A DNA stretch of 64,000 nucleotides from contig NZ_RQFO01000004.1 in the NCBI RefSeq assembly GCF_004770045.1, positions 558,001 through 622,000 of the forward strand. The letters run 5' to 3'. The DNA is from Leptospira montravelensis. GTDB lineage: Bacteria; Spirochaetota; Leptospiria; Leptospirales; Leptospiraceae. Shown piece after piece: positions 54,255 through 62,120 of this stretch (its first letter is position 1; every line of letters starts with the position of its first letter). Below the pieces are notes generated by a model, which saw nothing but the letters and a program-made list of their open reading frames with translations, had not been told where the DNA came from and did not search any database. Both the position numbers and the translations under genes were made by a program.

Positions 54255-55175
54255 ATGGAATTTGCATATTTAGGTTTTTGGTCGATCATTGCCATTTATT
54301 TGATTTATAAAATCTTTCGCTGCATTCGCATCATTCCGGCACAAGATGTATTAATTGTGGAACGATTGGGAAAATACTCTCGGAGTTTACGAGCAGGATT
54401 TCATATCCTCATTCCTTTTATTGATCGTGATGCTTATTACCATACTCTCAAAGAACAGTCCATCGATGTACAACCACAAATTTGTATCACGCATGACAAC
54501 GTACAGGTGAAGGTAGATGGAGTGATTTATTTAAAAATCATTGATCCCGTTCGTGCTTCTTACGGAATCGAAGATTTCCAATTTGCAGCGATCCAACTCG
54601 CACAAACTACGATGCGTTCTGTCATCGGAACGATGGAACTAGACAAAACCATTGGTGAAAAAGATTTAATCAATTCTACGATTGTAGCAGCGATTGACCA
54701 AGCATCAGAACCTTGGGGAATCAAAGTCAATCGATATGAAATTTTGAATATTGTTCCACCGAAATCGGTTCTTGATGCCATGGAAAAAGAAAAGAAAGCA
54801 CAGATCGCCAAACGTTCCCAGGTGCTTCTTTCTGAAGGGGAAAGAGATTCACGAATCAACCGCTCCCTCGGTTTTAAAGAAGAAGCGGTGAACAAATCGG
54901 AAGGGGAAAAACAAAGAAGGATCAACTCTGCCGAAGGTAAAGCCACTGAAATAGAAGCCCTAGCCGTAGCCACTGCCAAAGGGATTGAATCCATCGCAGG
55001 GGCTATCTCCGACCAAGGAGGAGCTTCGGCGATCAAACTCCAAATCACAAAAGCTTTTATCCACAACTTCCTCAATGTTGCCAAAGAGAATACGGAAATC
55101 CTCATCCCAGCGGATGTGATGAATTTACCAAACCTCATTGCCAACTTAACCGAAGGGAAAAAACCAAAAGCATAA
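54255..55175 (+). CDS. SPFH/stomatin-family protein, copy 2
   Basis: This 306-residue paralogue of the preceding gene starts one base after it. It has an N-terminal anchor (FWSIIAIYLIYKIF), the SPFH domain (VLIVERLGKYSRSLRAGFHILIPF, seen as VERLGKYSRSLRAG) and a coiled-coil tail (SEGEKQRRINSAEGKA). The twin arrangement suggests a hetero-oligomer, as for HflK/HflC, but the sequences are of the slipin/QmcA type. Transcription ends at the hairpin at 55221. Confidence 0.92.
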   Translation: MEFAYLGFWSIIAIYLIYKIFRCIRIIPAQDVLIVERLGKYSRSLRAGFHILIPFIDRDAYYHTLKEQSIDVQPQICITHDNVQVKVDGVIYLKIIDPVRASYGIEDFQFAAIQLAQTTMRSVIGTMELDKTIGEKDLINSTIVAAIDQASEPWGIKVNRYEILNIVPPKSVLDAMEKEKKAQIAKRSQVLLSEGERDSRINRSLGFKEEAVNKSEGEKQRRINSAEGKATEIEALAVATAKGIESIAGAISDQGGASAIKLQITKAFIHNFLNVAKENTEILIPADVMNLPNLIANLTEGKKPKA

Positions 55176-55208
55176 TAGGACACATTCCTAGAATACAGGA
55201 AATGTTGT

Positions 55209-55685
55209 TTAACATTTGTCATCCGGTGGGTCTTCCACCGGATTTTCTCTAAACAAACGAAAACTTGGTTTTGCCATTGCTTGCGCAGCAAGGGAAACAA
55301 GTAGGGCTTCATTGTCATCTGGCCCAATGCGATTGGCATGGATCACCCCACAACCTTTACAGCGATGTAAAATCACCCATTCCCCTTTTCTCACCCAAAT
55401 GGAAATTGCTTCCATCTTACTTCCACAAATCGCAGCTCGGTCTCCAGGAGAATTGTCCAAATGTAAACTTGTCAAACAATTGGGACAATGGTTTCTCTGG
55501 TCAGTTCCAAAACCGGGAGGAAACACCATTTGTTTGCATTCCACACAGCGGAATTCCTCTATATCGGAACGAAACCTGTGAGATTTGATTTTTAGTTTTT
55601 GCAATGAAACGTCTTCGTCTTCATCATCAAAACGTTTTTTCTTTGAGAACTTTTGAAATTTAGATAGTTCGGATTCACGTACCAT
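55209..55685 (-). CDS. RNHCP-domain zinc-ribbon protein
   Basis: This protein of about 158 residues contains the RNHCP domain: CVEC (Cys47, Cys50), RNHCPNC (64-70), the HLDNSPGDRAAICGSKM stretch, HRCKGCGVIHANRIGPDDN, all close to the family consensus. Four Cys pairs suggest zinc binding. An acidic and basic N-terminal tail precedes it. The function of RNHCP proteins is not known to me. I chose the ATG at 55685; a TTG at 55703 would add six residues. The opposite-strand terminator at 55221 lies inside its 3' end. Confidence 0.88.
   Translation of the reverse strand: MVRESELSKFQKFSKKKRFDDEDEDVSLQKLKIKSHRFRSDIEEFRCVECKQMVFPPGFGTDQRNHCPNCLTSLHLDNSPGDRAAICGSKMEAISIWVRKGEWVILHRCKGCGVIHANRIGPDDNEALLVSLAAQAMAKPSFRLFRENPVEDPPDDKC
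55221..55248 (+). terminator. Terminator of the NfeD-stomatin run, inside the opposing RNHCP gene
   Basis: ATCCGGTGG (55221-55229) and CCACCGGAT (55235-55243) form a perfect 9-bp GC-rich stem with a five-base loop, followed by TTTTCTCT. It is 46 bases after the second stomatin stop. A second stem AAATGTT-GTTT-AACATTT (55200-55217) lies just before it. The same bases encode the C-terminal part of the RNHCP protein on the other strand. Confidence 0.8.
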
Positions 55686-55740
55686 ATCCAGTTTTTGCGG
55701 CAAAACAAAAAGAGGAAACCAAAACAGTGGATGAGAGGAA

Positions 55741-55822
55741 TAGACCGCCTGTGCGAAGATAGCCGCCTCCTAATTGAATTTAGGCGGGGTATCCAAAACA
55801 AGTTCACCGTTTTGGCGGTCTA
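55741..55822. other. Three-way-junction inverted-repeat element, possible structured RNA
   Basis: The outer stem is TAGACCGCC (55741-55749) with GGCGGTCTA (55814-55822), perfect over 9 bp. Two inner stems fit inside: CCGCCT (55763-55768) with AGGCGG (55782-55787), and AAAAC (55795-55799) with GTTTT (55809-55813). It lies in the 189-base gap between two minus-strand genes, downstream of the GNAT gene and upstream of the RNHCP gene. It is more GC-rich than its surroundings. It could be a 5' leader element, a small RNA or a mobile-repeat relic. Confidence 0.5.
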
Positions 55823-55874
55823 CACAATGGCTAGAGTTAACATAAGATACAATTTGAAAGAGGAAGAATTGGTG

Positions 55875-56327
55875 TCAAGGAGAATCGGTTGTCAACTTTT
55901 TGCAAAGGAAATAACAATTCTGACCTTCTGGGTAATTGGGGATCATACCTACTTCTTTATAACCCAATTTTGTGTAAAATTTGGGGGCTTGGAACCCAAA
56001 TGAATAACCAAATACCAAAGTGGCACCTAGAGTTTTGGCCTCTTCTTCGATTTGAATAAGCAATTTGGTTCCTAAATCCATTCCCCGCTTTTCTTCTGCG
56101 ACCCATAAGAGTTGGAGGTTTAAACCTTTAAAAAATAAATAACAAAGGGACGCAGCAACAAGAGTTTTTCCCTCTTTGACAAGGATGGCAAAAAATTCTT
56201 TTTTTTCGAGGTTTGAATCACCTAACTTAGATATGCTGTATTCATGCAGTAGGTTCCAGAGTTCTGATTGTAAATCTTCGGATGGATTTGTGATCCGTTC
56301 CAATTGATATGGTGATTCAAAATTCAT
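55875..56327 (-). CDS. GNAT-family N-acetyltransferase
   Basis: This 150-residue protein has the GNAT core: a beta strand LNLQLLWVAEEKRGMDLGTKLLIQ, seen as LLWVAEEKRGMDLGTKLL with the Q/R-x2-G-like acetyl-CoA loop RGMDLG, and the end motif FGYSFGFQAPKFYTKLGYKEVG, seen as APKFYTKLGYKEVG. It transfers acetyl groups from acetyl-CoA; the acceptor is unknown. It lies after fliN with a 32-base gap. Confidence 0.9.
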   Translation of the reverse strand: MNFESPYQLERITNPSEDLQSELWNLLHEYSISKLGDSNLEKKEFFAILVKEGKTLVAASLCYLFFKGLNLQLLWVAEEKRGMDLGTKLLIQIEEEAKTLGATLVFGYSFGFQAPKFYTKLGYKEVGMIPNYPEGQNCYFLCKKLTTDSP

Positions 56328-56359
56328 ATATTATTGAGTAAAATTAAAATGAAATCAAT

Positions 56360-56875
56360 TTATAAAAAGGCGGGGCCACCCAGTCTTTCCATTGGATCTA
56401 CAATTTGAGTGATTTGTACCCCATAGTAATCATCTAAAATGATAAGTTTTCCTCGGCCAACTAGTTTGCCATTGGCTAAGATATCGAGTTCTTCCCCAAT
56501 ATTTTTATCTAACTCCACGACTGTTCCTTCCGTGAGTTGCAAAACATCTTTGATAAACATAGTTGTTCTTCCGAGTTCTATGGTTAACTGTAAGGTAACA
56601 TCTAATAGTAAGTTGAGGTTTGCAGTATTATTGCCGGAACCAGATTGAGTTTTTGCACCCGATCTTGCCGGTGATGGAGTCGCACTGGGACCTAAGGCTG
56701 CCGCTATGTCTGCAAAAGAAGGACCATTATCATCTCCGCCGCCTCCGCCAACCAGGGCATCCAAATCATCAAGACCGCCGCCGCCTGAACCACCACCAGC
56801 AGGGGCATTGGCACCACCGCCAAATCCGCCGAGTAGCGCGTCTATGTCTTCTTGTGATAGTGAACCTTCACCCAT
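56360..56875 (-). CDS. fliN: Flagellar motor switch protein FliN with a FliM-like N-terminal motif
   Basis: This 171-residue protein has a C-terminal SpoA/FliN domain (about 92-165) with LDVTLQLTIELGRT and KLVGRGKLIILDDYYGVQI. The N-terminus begins SLSQEDIDALLGG, the CheY-P-binding motif normally found in FliM (present in this window's FliM as ILSQDEIDALL). A Gly-rich linker with GGGSGGGG and GGGGG joins the two. A plain FliN lacks this motif; FliY proteins have it. It is divergent from the AAA+ ATPase gene. Confidence 0.93.
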   Translation of the reverse strand: MGEGSLSQEDIDALLGGFGGGANAPAGGGSGGGGLDDLDALVGGGGGDDNGPSFADIAAALGPSATPSPARSGAKTQSGSGNNTANLNLLLDVTLQLTIELGRTTMFIKDVLQLTEGTVVELDKNIGEELDILANGKLVGRGKLIILDDYYGVQITQIVDPMERLGGPAFL

Positions 56876-56961
56876 ATCTTTGCAACCTCTCCAATCTATT
56901 CGTCGGTGGAAATCAAATTCCTTCCTTGAAAAAAAAGGGAAAGTTCCGCATTTTGTTCCTT

Positions 56962-58212
56962 ATGTCCAATTCCCAGTCCCATCCGGATTACTTTAAAGCA
57001 AAGGAACTCTTCGCTACTGAACTAAAAAATGCAAATTATCAGTTTGTTCAGGAAAAAGAGGAAACCCTATTTCGATTTCGGACAGAAAATGCAAGCAAAG
57101 ACAAAATCCTAGACTGCATAGGAATTGTGAGAAATTATATCGAAAACTTTCGCATTTATAATTTTGAAGAAGGATATATCAGTATCCAAGCATTAAATGA
57201 AAACCTATTTGAACCCCAAAGGAACCTTTCCGGCAAATTTAGGATTCGGTTTTCTTTTAAATCAGATTTAAAGGTAGAATGTTCGAAACACGGAGATTTT
57301 TCTACCAAGGAAATACAAACCGTCCTCAATCTCTTTCAGTTTCTTAAAGCGGAAGGAGGAACCACAAAAGACCCAAGAGTCCTTCTCCACCAACTGGGAG
57401 CCGAAGTGTATGATCCCCATTTAGAAAAAGCGAAAGGAAATGAATTGGGATTTGATTCTATTTTTGGTTATGAGGGTGTAAAAGATCAAATTTTAGAAAG
57501 TTTGGTATTTCCGATTCTCAAACCAGAACCATTTTTAGAAATCACCAAACTCACACGTAATAAACCAAGTCCAAACCTACCTCGTGCTGTCCTCTTCGAA
57601 GGAGAACCGGGAGTGGGAAAAACCAGTATGGCAAAAATTGTTTCCCATCTTTGTGGGGTCCCAATGGTTTATGTACCCATCGAATCGATTTTAAGTAAAT
57701 ACTATGGCGAATCTTCCCAAAATTTGGCGATGGTTTTTGATGCTGCTGCTCTATTTCCGCAATGTATGCTTTTTTTGGATGAAATTGATTCCCTTGCCAC
57801 ATCCAGAGAGGATGGGTTATTTGAAGCGACAAGAAACTTACTGAGTGTTCTCCTCCGAAAACTAGATGGGTTTGCCGAACGAAGTGGTACGATTACGATT
57901 GGAGCCACCAACCGAAAACACGACCTTGATTCCGCACTTTTGTCCCGGTTTGATAGAAAAATCTATTTTCCTTTGCCAAATCAGGAGGAAAGGGCCCAAA
58001 TTTTATTAGGATATGCCAAACAATTAAGCAAAAACGACCATAGGAAATTAGCAGAAGCCTTAGAAGGGGCTTCGGGCAGAAACTTAAAGGATTATTGCGA
58101 CTATGTAGAACGGCGGTGGATCACGAAAAATTGGGAAAAAGGCGAAATTTTGCAGGCTCCAGAAATTTCCTTTTATTTAGAATCCCTCCCGGATTTTGGA
58201 TGGAAACGCTAA
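56962..58212 (+). CDS. AAA+ ATPase of unknown role, next to flagellar genes
   Basis: This protein of about 416 residues has an unfamiliar N-terminal domain (1-155) and a classical AAA domain: Walker A EGEPGVGKTSMAK, Walker B CMLFLDEIDSLA, sensor 1 TIGATNRKHDLDSALLSRFDR, seen as GATNRKHDLD and the arginine finger SRFDR. The style is FtsH/Cdc48-like, but there is no membrane span or protease domain. It lies between fliN (divergent) and fcpB (121 bases downstream, same strand). The ribosome-binding site is weak. Frame upstream of this ATG is antisense to fliN and not real. Confidence 0.88.
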   Translation: MSNSQSHPDYFKAKELFATELKNANYQFVQEKEETLFRFRTENASKDKILDCIGIVRNYIENFRIYNFEEGYISIQALNENLFEPQRNLSGKFRIRFSFKSDLKVECSKHGDFSTKEIQTVLNLFQFLKAEGGTTKDPRVLLHQLGAEVYDPHLEKAKGNELGFDSIFGYEGVKDQILESLVFPILKPEPFLEITKLTRNKPSPNLPRAVLFEGEPGVGKTSMAKIVSHLCGVPMVYVPIESILSKYYGESSQNLAMVFDAAALFPQCMLFLDEIDSLATSREDGLFEATRNLLSVLLRKLDGFAERSGTITIGATNRKHDLDSALLSRFDRKIYFPLPNQEERAQILLGYAKQLSKNDHRKLAEALEGASGRNLKDYCDYVERRWITKNWEKGEILQAPEISFYLESLPDFGWKR

Positions 58213-58230
58213 AAAGTAATAGTTTCGGCT

Positions 58231-58257
58231 TCAATCTTCTAGGTGAAATACCGATAA
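58231..58257 (+). promoter_or_regulatory. Candidate sigma-28 (FliA) promoter for fcpB
   Basis: TCAATCTT (58231-58238), eleven bases, then ACCGATAA (58250-58257). The sigma-28 consensus is TAAAGTTT-N11-GCCGATAA; the -10 matches in seven of eight and the -35 in five of eight positions at exactly the right spacing. The ATG of fcpB is 77 bases after the -10. A hairpin lies in the leader. Confidence 0.5.
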
Positions 58258-58277
58258 TTTTTACAGGATAATTGTTT

Positions 58278-58292
58278 ACGACCATCGGTCGT
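58278..58292. promoter_or_regulatory. Short perfect hairpin in the fcpB leader
   Basis: ACGACC-ATC-GGTCGT is a perfect 6-bp dyad with a three-base centre, 42 bases before the fcpB ATG. It would lie near the start of the mRNA made from the candidate sigma-28 promoter and could stabilise it, or bind a repressor. Confidence 0.4.
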
Positions 58293-58321
58293 TCCTTGGT
58301 ATCCTCAATTTAACCTTTTAG

Positions 58322-59167
<846 letters not shown>

Positions 59168-59182
59168 AACGAAGGTTCTTCA

Positions 59183-59653
59183 TTGAATCTCGTTAAACAA
59201 TGTCCGAATTGTTCCACGATGTTAAGGTTCCCTGCTACACAGGGAACCATTTTGGTACAATGCCCAGTTTGTTCTCATCGTTTTACGTATGTACCCGATT
59301 TGGAATCGACAGAGGATTTTCAAGATACCTCTGATTCAATCCCCTCTTTCCAATTCAAACCCTCGTTTCAAAGTTATAAAGAGTTAATCATCGATTTACT
59401 ATATGCACCCATTGATTATTTTAAATCGAAACAAGGACCCCAAAAAAGAGAATTTCGAATCATTCCGATAGTCCTCATTGCCATATTGTTTTTGTATTTT
59501 TGGAAGTGGACTAGTTTACCGGAAACTCCAAAACCTGATTTAAAAGAAGAAAACCAGTGGGAATCTCCATTAATAGGACCGGATGAGGAATCAGTTCCTA
59601 ACGATTCAATCGAAGAATCCCAACCAGAAACAAAACCTAATTTTGAGATTTAA
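59183..59653 (+). CDS. MJ0042-type zinc-ribbon membrane protein
   Basis: This 156-residue protein begins with a zinc ribbon CPNC (Cys7, Cys10) and CPVC (Cys27, Cys30), followed by HRFTYVPD as in the MJ0042/FmdB-like family. A Pro/Ser-rich linker and one membrane span (about 93-109, IIPIVLIAILFLYFW) come next, with an acidic tail. It starts with TTG seven bases after AAGG and lies 15 bases after fcpB. Function unknown. Confidence 0.85.
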   Translation: MNLVKQCPNCSTMLRFPATQGTILVQCPVCSHRFTYVPDLESTEDFQDTSDSIPSFQFKPSFQSYKELIIDLLYAPIDYFKSKQGPQKREFRIIPIVLIAILFLYFWKWTSLPETPKPDLKEENQWESPLIGPDEESVPNDSIEESQPETKPNFEI

Positions 59654-59656
59654 ACT

Positions 59657-60379
59657 TTGAATTGGATTCTTATTTATGAAGAGGAACTTGTTCAAAACCA
59701 TTTTATACAACTATCGGATGAAAGACATACTCATATCCGAACCATATTAAAAAAGATAACAAATGACCAGATACAAGTTGTAATTCCAGGTTCAGGTAAT
59801 TATATTTTTAAAATTCAATCTATATCGGAATCTTCTACCACTTTAGAAAAAGTAAATCCAATCCCTAATGTTTTAAAACCCCTCCTTATCCATACTTTCT
59901 TTTCTTTACCTAGGCCTCAAACGGGAAAAAAGATATTCCACCTAAGCGGAGCATACGGAGTGGATTCCATATATTTTTATGCTACTGAAACAAAAAACAA
60001 AGAGTTTTGGACTTCACCAGTTTACACGAAAGAATCAGCATCCTACTTAGAAACAGGTCTTAGCCAAACGGGAAATAGTCGGTTACCTTTTGTAATTCAA
60101 GAAAAGTCTTTTCTTTGGAAAAATTTTTTAAAGGACTGGAAGGGAAATGTTTTTGTTTTAGATAGAGAAGGTGAAAACTGCCAGTCGATATTTAAATCCA
60201 AAAATGGATTTTTGGAAACTAATCTGTATGTTTTTGGACCTGAATCTGGATGGAAACCAGACGACCTTTTATTTTTTCATGAAAACAATTTCCAAATCGT
60301 AAGTTTGGGAAAAATAAATCTTAGAACAGAATTTGCATACTCTGCCCTATTACACCATTTGTTTTCGATTAGAAACTAA
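59657..60379 (+). CDS. rsmE: 16S rRNA m3U1498 methyltransferase RsmE
   Basis: This 240-residue SPOUT-type protein has an N-terminal PUA-like part (HTHIRTILKKI) and the C-terminal knot motif FGPESGWKPDDL with VSLGKINLRTEFAYSALLH. In RsmE the last motif usually reads LRTETA; here it is LRTEFA. It methylates a uridine in the decoding region of 16S rRNA. The start is TTG, three bases after the upstream stop. Its end overlaps the convergent barrel gene by 11 bases. Confidence 0.88.
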   Translation: MNWILIYEEELVQNHFIQLSDERHTHIRTILKKITNDQIQVVIPGSGNYIFKIQSISESSTTLEKVNPIPNVLKPLLIHTFFSLPRPQTGKKIFHLSGAYGVDSIYFYATETKNKEFWTSPVYTKESASYLETGLSQTGNSRLPFVIQEKSFLWKNFLKDWKGNVFVLDREGENCQSIFKSKNGFLETNLYVFGPESGWKPDDLLFFHENNFQIVSLGKINLRTEFAYSALLHHLFSIRN

Positions 60380-61964
60380 TTCCACCAGAGACTAAAAATC
60401 GAATTTCATCAATACTAACAAAAGATTTTTCACTGCTATCTAAATAGTATTTTCGGTAGTTTTGTAATCTTAAAACAATTGGACCGAAAGATTTAGAAAT
60501 TTCGGCAGCAGCTTGTGTGTTATTGTCTAAATCAAAAGCCTTTCCTTGTGATTCATAACCTTTTTTTGTATAATAAAAAGACATTAAAAATGAGGATCCG
60601 AGCGGAATATAAGCTGCAGCGAACACACGTTTATTTCCTTTGAGACCATAATCCTCAACAGCAAATTCAAAACCTAAATGATAAAAATTGATATAAACCG
60701 TATGATAATAACCGGTTACTTTGGAATTGGACTGGTTTTCTAAATATTCATATTTAGGACGAAGGGGGGAAGAAACCGGAAATTTTTGAAATCTTTCCAC
60801 TTCATAAAAACTATCAAAATACATTGGTGCATAGTTTGCAGTCATTTGGCGAAACTCTGGCTTTAGAATGATATTCAAATCTTTTGTACCTAGTCGGAAT
60901 ATACTTCCGTAGTGTGTCCCTTGGGCTCCATCCAAACCTTTGATTTTATTAAAATCTAAATACGGTGTGAATTCCACAAATGGTAGATTAAGAAGACGAT
61001 ATTCAATATCCATTCCTTCAATGGAGGCACGAGTCACTTGAGCTGTTTTGGGATTGTCCAAGTTTTTTTCGGTCACTGGGGATCCATTTGTATTATATGA
61101 CATTTGAACAGGAGCTGCCCTGTCCCAAGCTTTTGTATAACCGATCGTCAAACGATTGTACCAAGGATCGTTGTCTACTAGTTCCATCCGTGAGTCTTTA
61201 CTTATAGGACGAATTTCCTTTTTTCTGGCTTCTTCTGCTTTTTTGTTTTTTAATTCTTCGCTACCAGCTTCTTCCTCAACACTGAGTCGCCCTGATTCAT
61301 CTAATACATTTCCTCTAAGATTCATTAAATAAACCAAATCCGATGATTTATCAAATAATGAAAATAAAGACCTACCAATTGCTAAAGGTTTTATATACAC
61401 CCTTGCGGCATTCACTTCAAAGTTTACAACGGAATTAGCAAAGTATTGAACTCCAACATAATCAGTATTCAAATCAGCCATAACCCCAGGATTGTAAGCA
61501 TCAAACCGTGAAGAACTTTGGTATTTGTTTACAATGGTTCCGTGACCAATATATCCATCCACCATCTTACCAGTGTAAGCTGAGTAAGTTACTTTTCCTG
61601 GAATTTGTTGGTTATAAGTACCATAAGATATATAATTTAATACTCTCGAGTAATCATTTTTACTGTTATAATCCATCTCTCGAATTTTGCCAGTTTTACT
61701 ATCTAGCTGCAGCGGGTCTTTATCGACGGCCAAAACATTGATGGGAAGAGAAAAGGAATAACCAAAATTACTTCCGTGATTGTAGGTGAAATTCGGAGAA
61801 ATGTATCCGTAATAATCTTTCTTAAAACTCGTACCACCCGCATCAAACTGTAAGGCAGAGGCGCGCCTAGATTCGGTTCCCGTCGGAACCCATACTTGTG
61901 CTTCCAGTACAAGTATGGGTAATAGGAAAAAGATTCCTAGACCTTGGATTAGCCGGTTTTTCAT
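60369..61964 (-). CDS. Putative outer-membrane beta-barrel protein
   Basis: This protein of about 531 residues has a signal peptide (MKNRLIQGLGIFFLLPILVLEA) followed by many alternating amphipathic strands (FGYSFSLPINVLAV, LTIGYTKAW, YYHTVYINFYHLGFEF) and ends in Phe (FLVSGGISF), typical of an outer-membrane barrel. A charged loop with EEEAGSEELKNKKAEEARKK splits the middle. I recognise no family. The ATG at 61964 starts the signal peptide; the frame upstream is open but unlikely. Strong hairpins fold in the first 90 coding bases. Confidence 0.83.
   Translation of the reverse strand: MKNRLIQGLGIFFLLPILVLEAQVWVPTGTESRRASALQFDAGGTSFKKDYYGYISPNFTYNHGSNFGYSFSLPINVLAVDKDPLQLDSKTGKIREMDYNSKNDYSRVLNYISYGTYNQQIPGKVTYSAYTGKMVDGYIGHGTIVNKYQSSSRFDAYNPGVMADLNTDYVGVQYFANSVVNFEVNAARVYIKPLAIGRSLFSLFDKSSDLVYLMNLRGNVLDESGRLSVEEEAGSEELKNKKAEEARKKEIRPISKDSRMELVDNDPWYNRLTIGYTKAWDRAAPVQMSYNTNGSPVTEKNLDNPKTAQVTRASIEGMDIEYRLLNLPFVEFTPYLDFNKIKGLDGAQGTHYGSIFRLGTKDLNIILKPEFRQMTANYAPMYFDSFYEVERFQKFPVSSPLRPKYEYLENQSNSKVTGYYHTVYINFYHLGFEFAVEDYGLKGNKRVFAAAYIPLGSSFLMSFYYTKKGYESQGKAFDLDNNTQAAAEISKSFGPIVLRLQNYRKYYLDSSEKSFVSIDEIRFLVSGGISF
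61875..61920 (-). promoter_or_regulatory. Two tandem hairpins early in the barrel-protein coding region
   Basis: ACCCATACTTGT (61888-61899) pairs perfectly over 12 bp with ACAAGTATGGGT (61909-61920) around nine bases. Just beyond it GGTTCC-CGTC-GGAACC (61875-61890) forms a 6-bp stem that shares three bases with the first. They start 44 bases after the ATG, at the signal-peptide cleavage region. Likely an mRNA structure that slows translation, or a coincidence of codon choice. Confidence 0.45.
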
Positions 61965-62028
61965 CACGATACACTCATTATCGTAAGGTTTTACCCTGAA
62001 AATAAGAAATAATCTCAAAACCAGGCCT

Positions 62029-62061
62029 CCAATAAAACAGATCAAGTTTCTATTTTATTGG
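62029..62061. promoter_or_regulatory. 9-bp inverted repeat and promoter-like box upstream of metY
   Basis: CCAATAAAA (62029-62037) and TTTTATTGG (62053-62061) are a perfect dyad around 15 bases. Nine bases later TTGACG (62070-62075) could be a -35 box, though the -10 at normal spacing is poor. It lies in the 156-base divergent spacer between the barrel gene and metY. I saw no SAM riboswitch. Confidence 0.42.
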
Positions 62062-62120
62062 ATATTTTCTTGACGAATGAGAGAGTAGCCTCACAGTAGG
62101 TCAGACCATTGGGGGAATTT

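Noticed and set aside
54560..55339. A 259-codon frame on the minus strand opposite the second stomatin gene
   Set aside because: Antisense shadow of a clear SPFH gene; the composition is unlike a real protein and it crosses the terminator.
55741..55822. Integron attC site
   Set aside because: The dyads lack the conserved RYYYAAC/GTTRRRY core and there is no integrase or cassette array.
56620..56961. Upstream extension of the AAA+ ATPase frame
   Set aside because: It lies opposite fliN's Gly-rich linker and reads as a His/Arg-rich low-complexity chain.
61965..62120. SAM riboswitch before metY
   Set aside because: The leader is short and AT-rich with only one simple dyad; no multi-stem SAM-type fold is visible.
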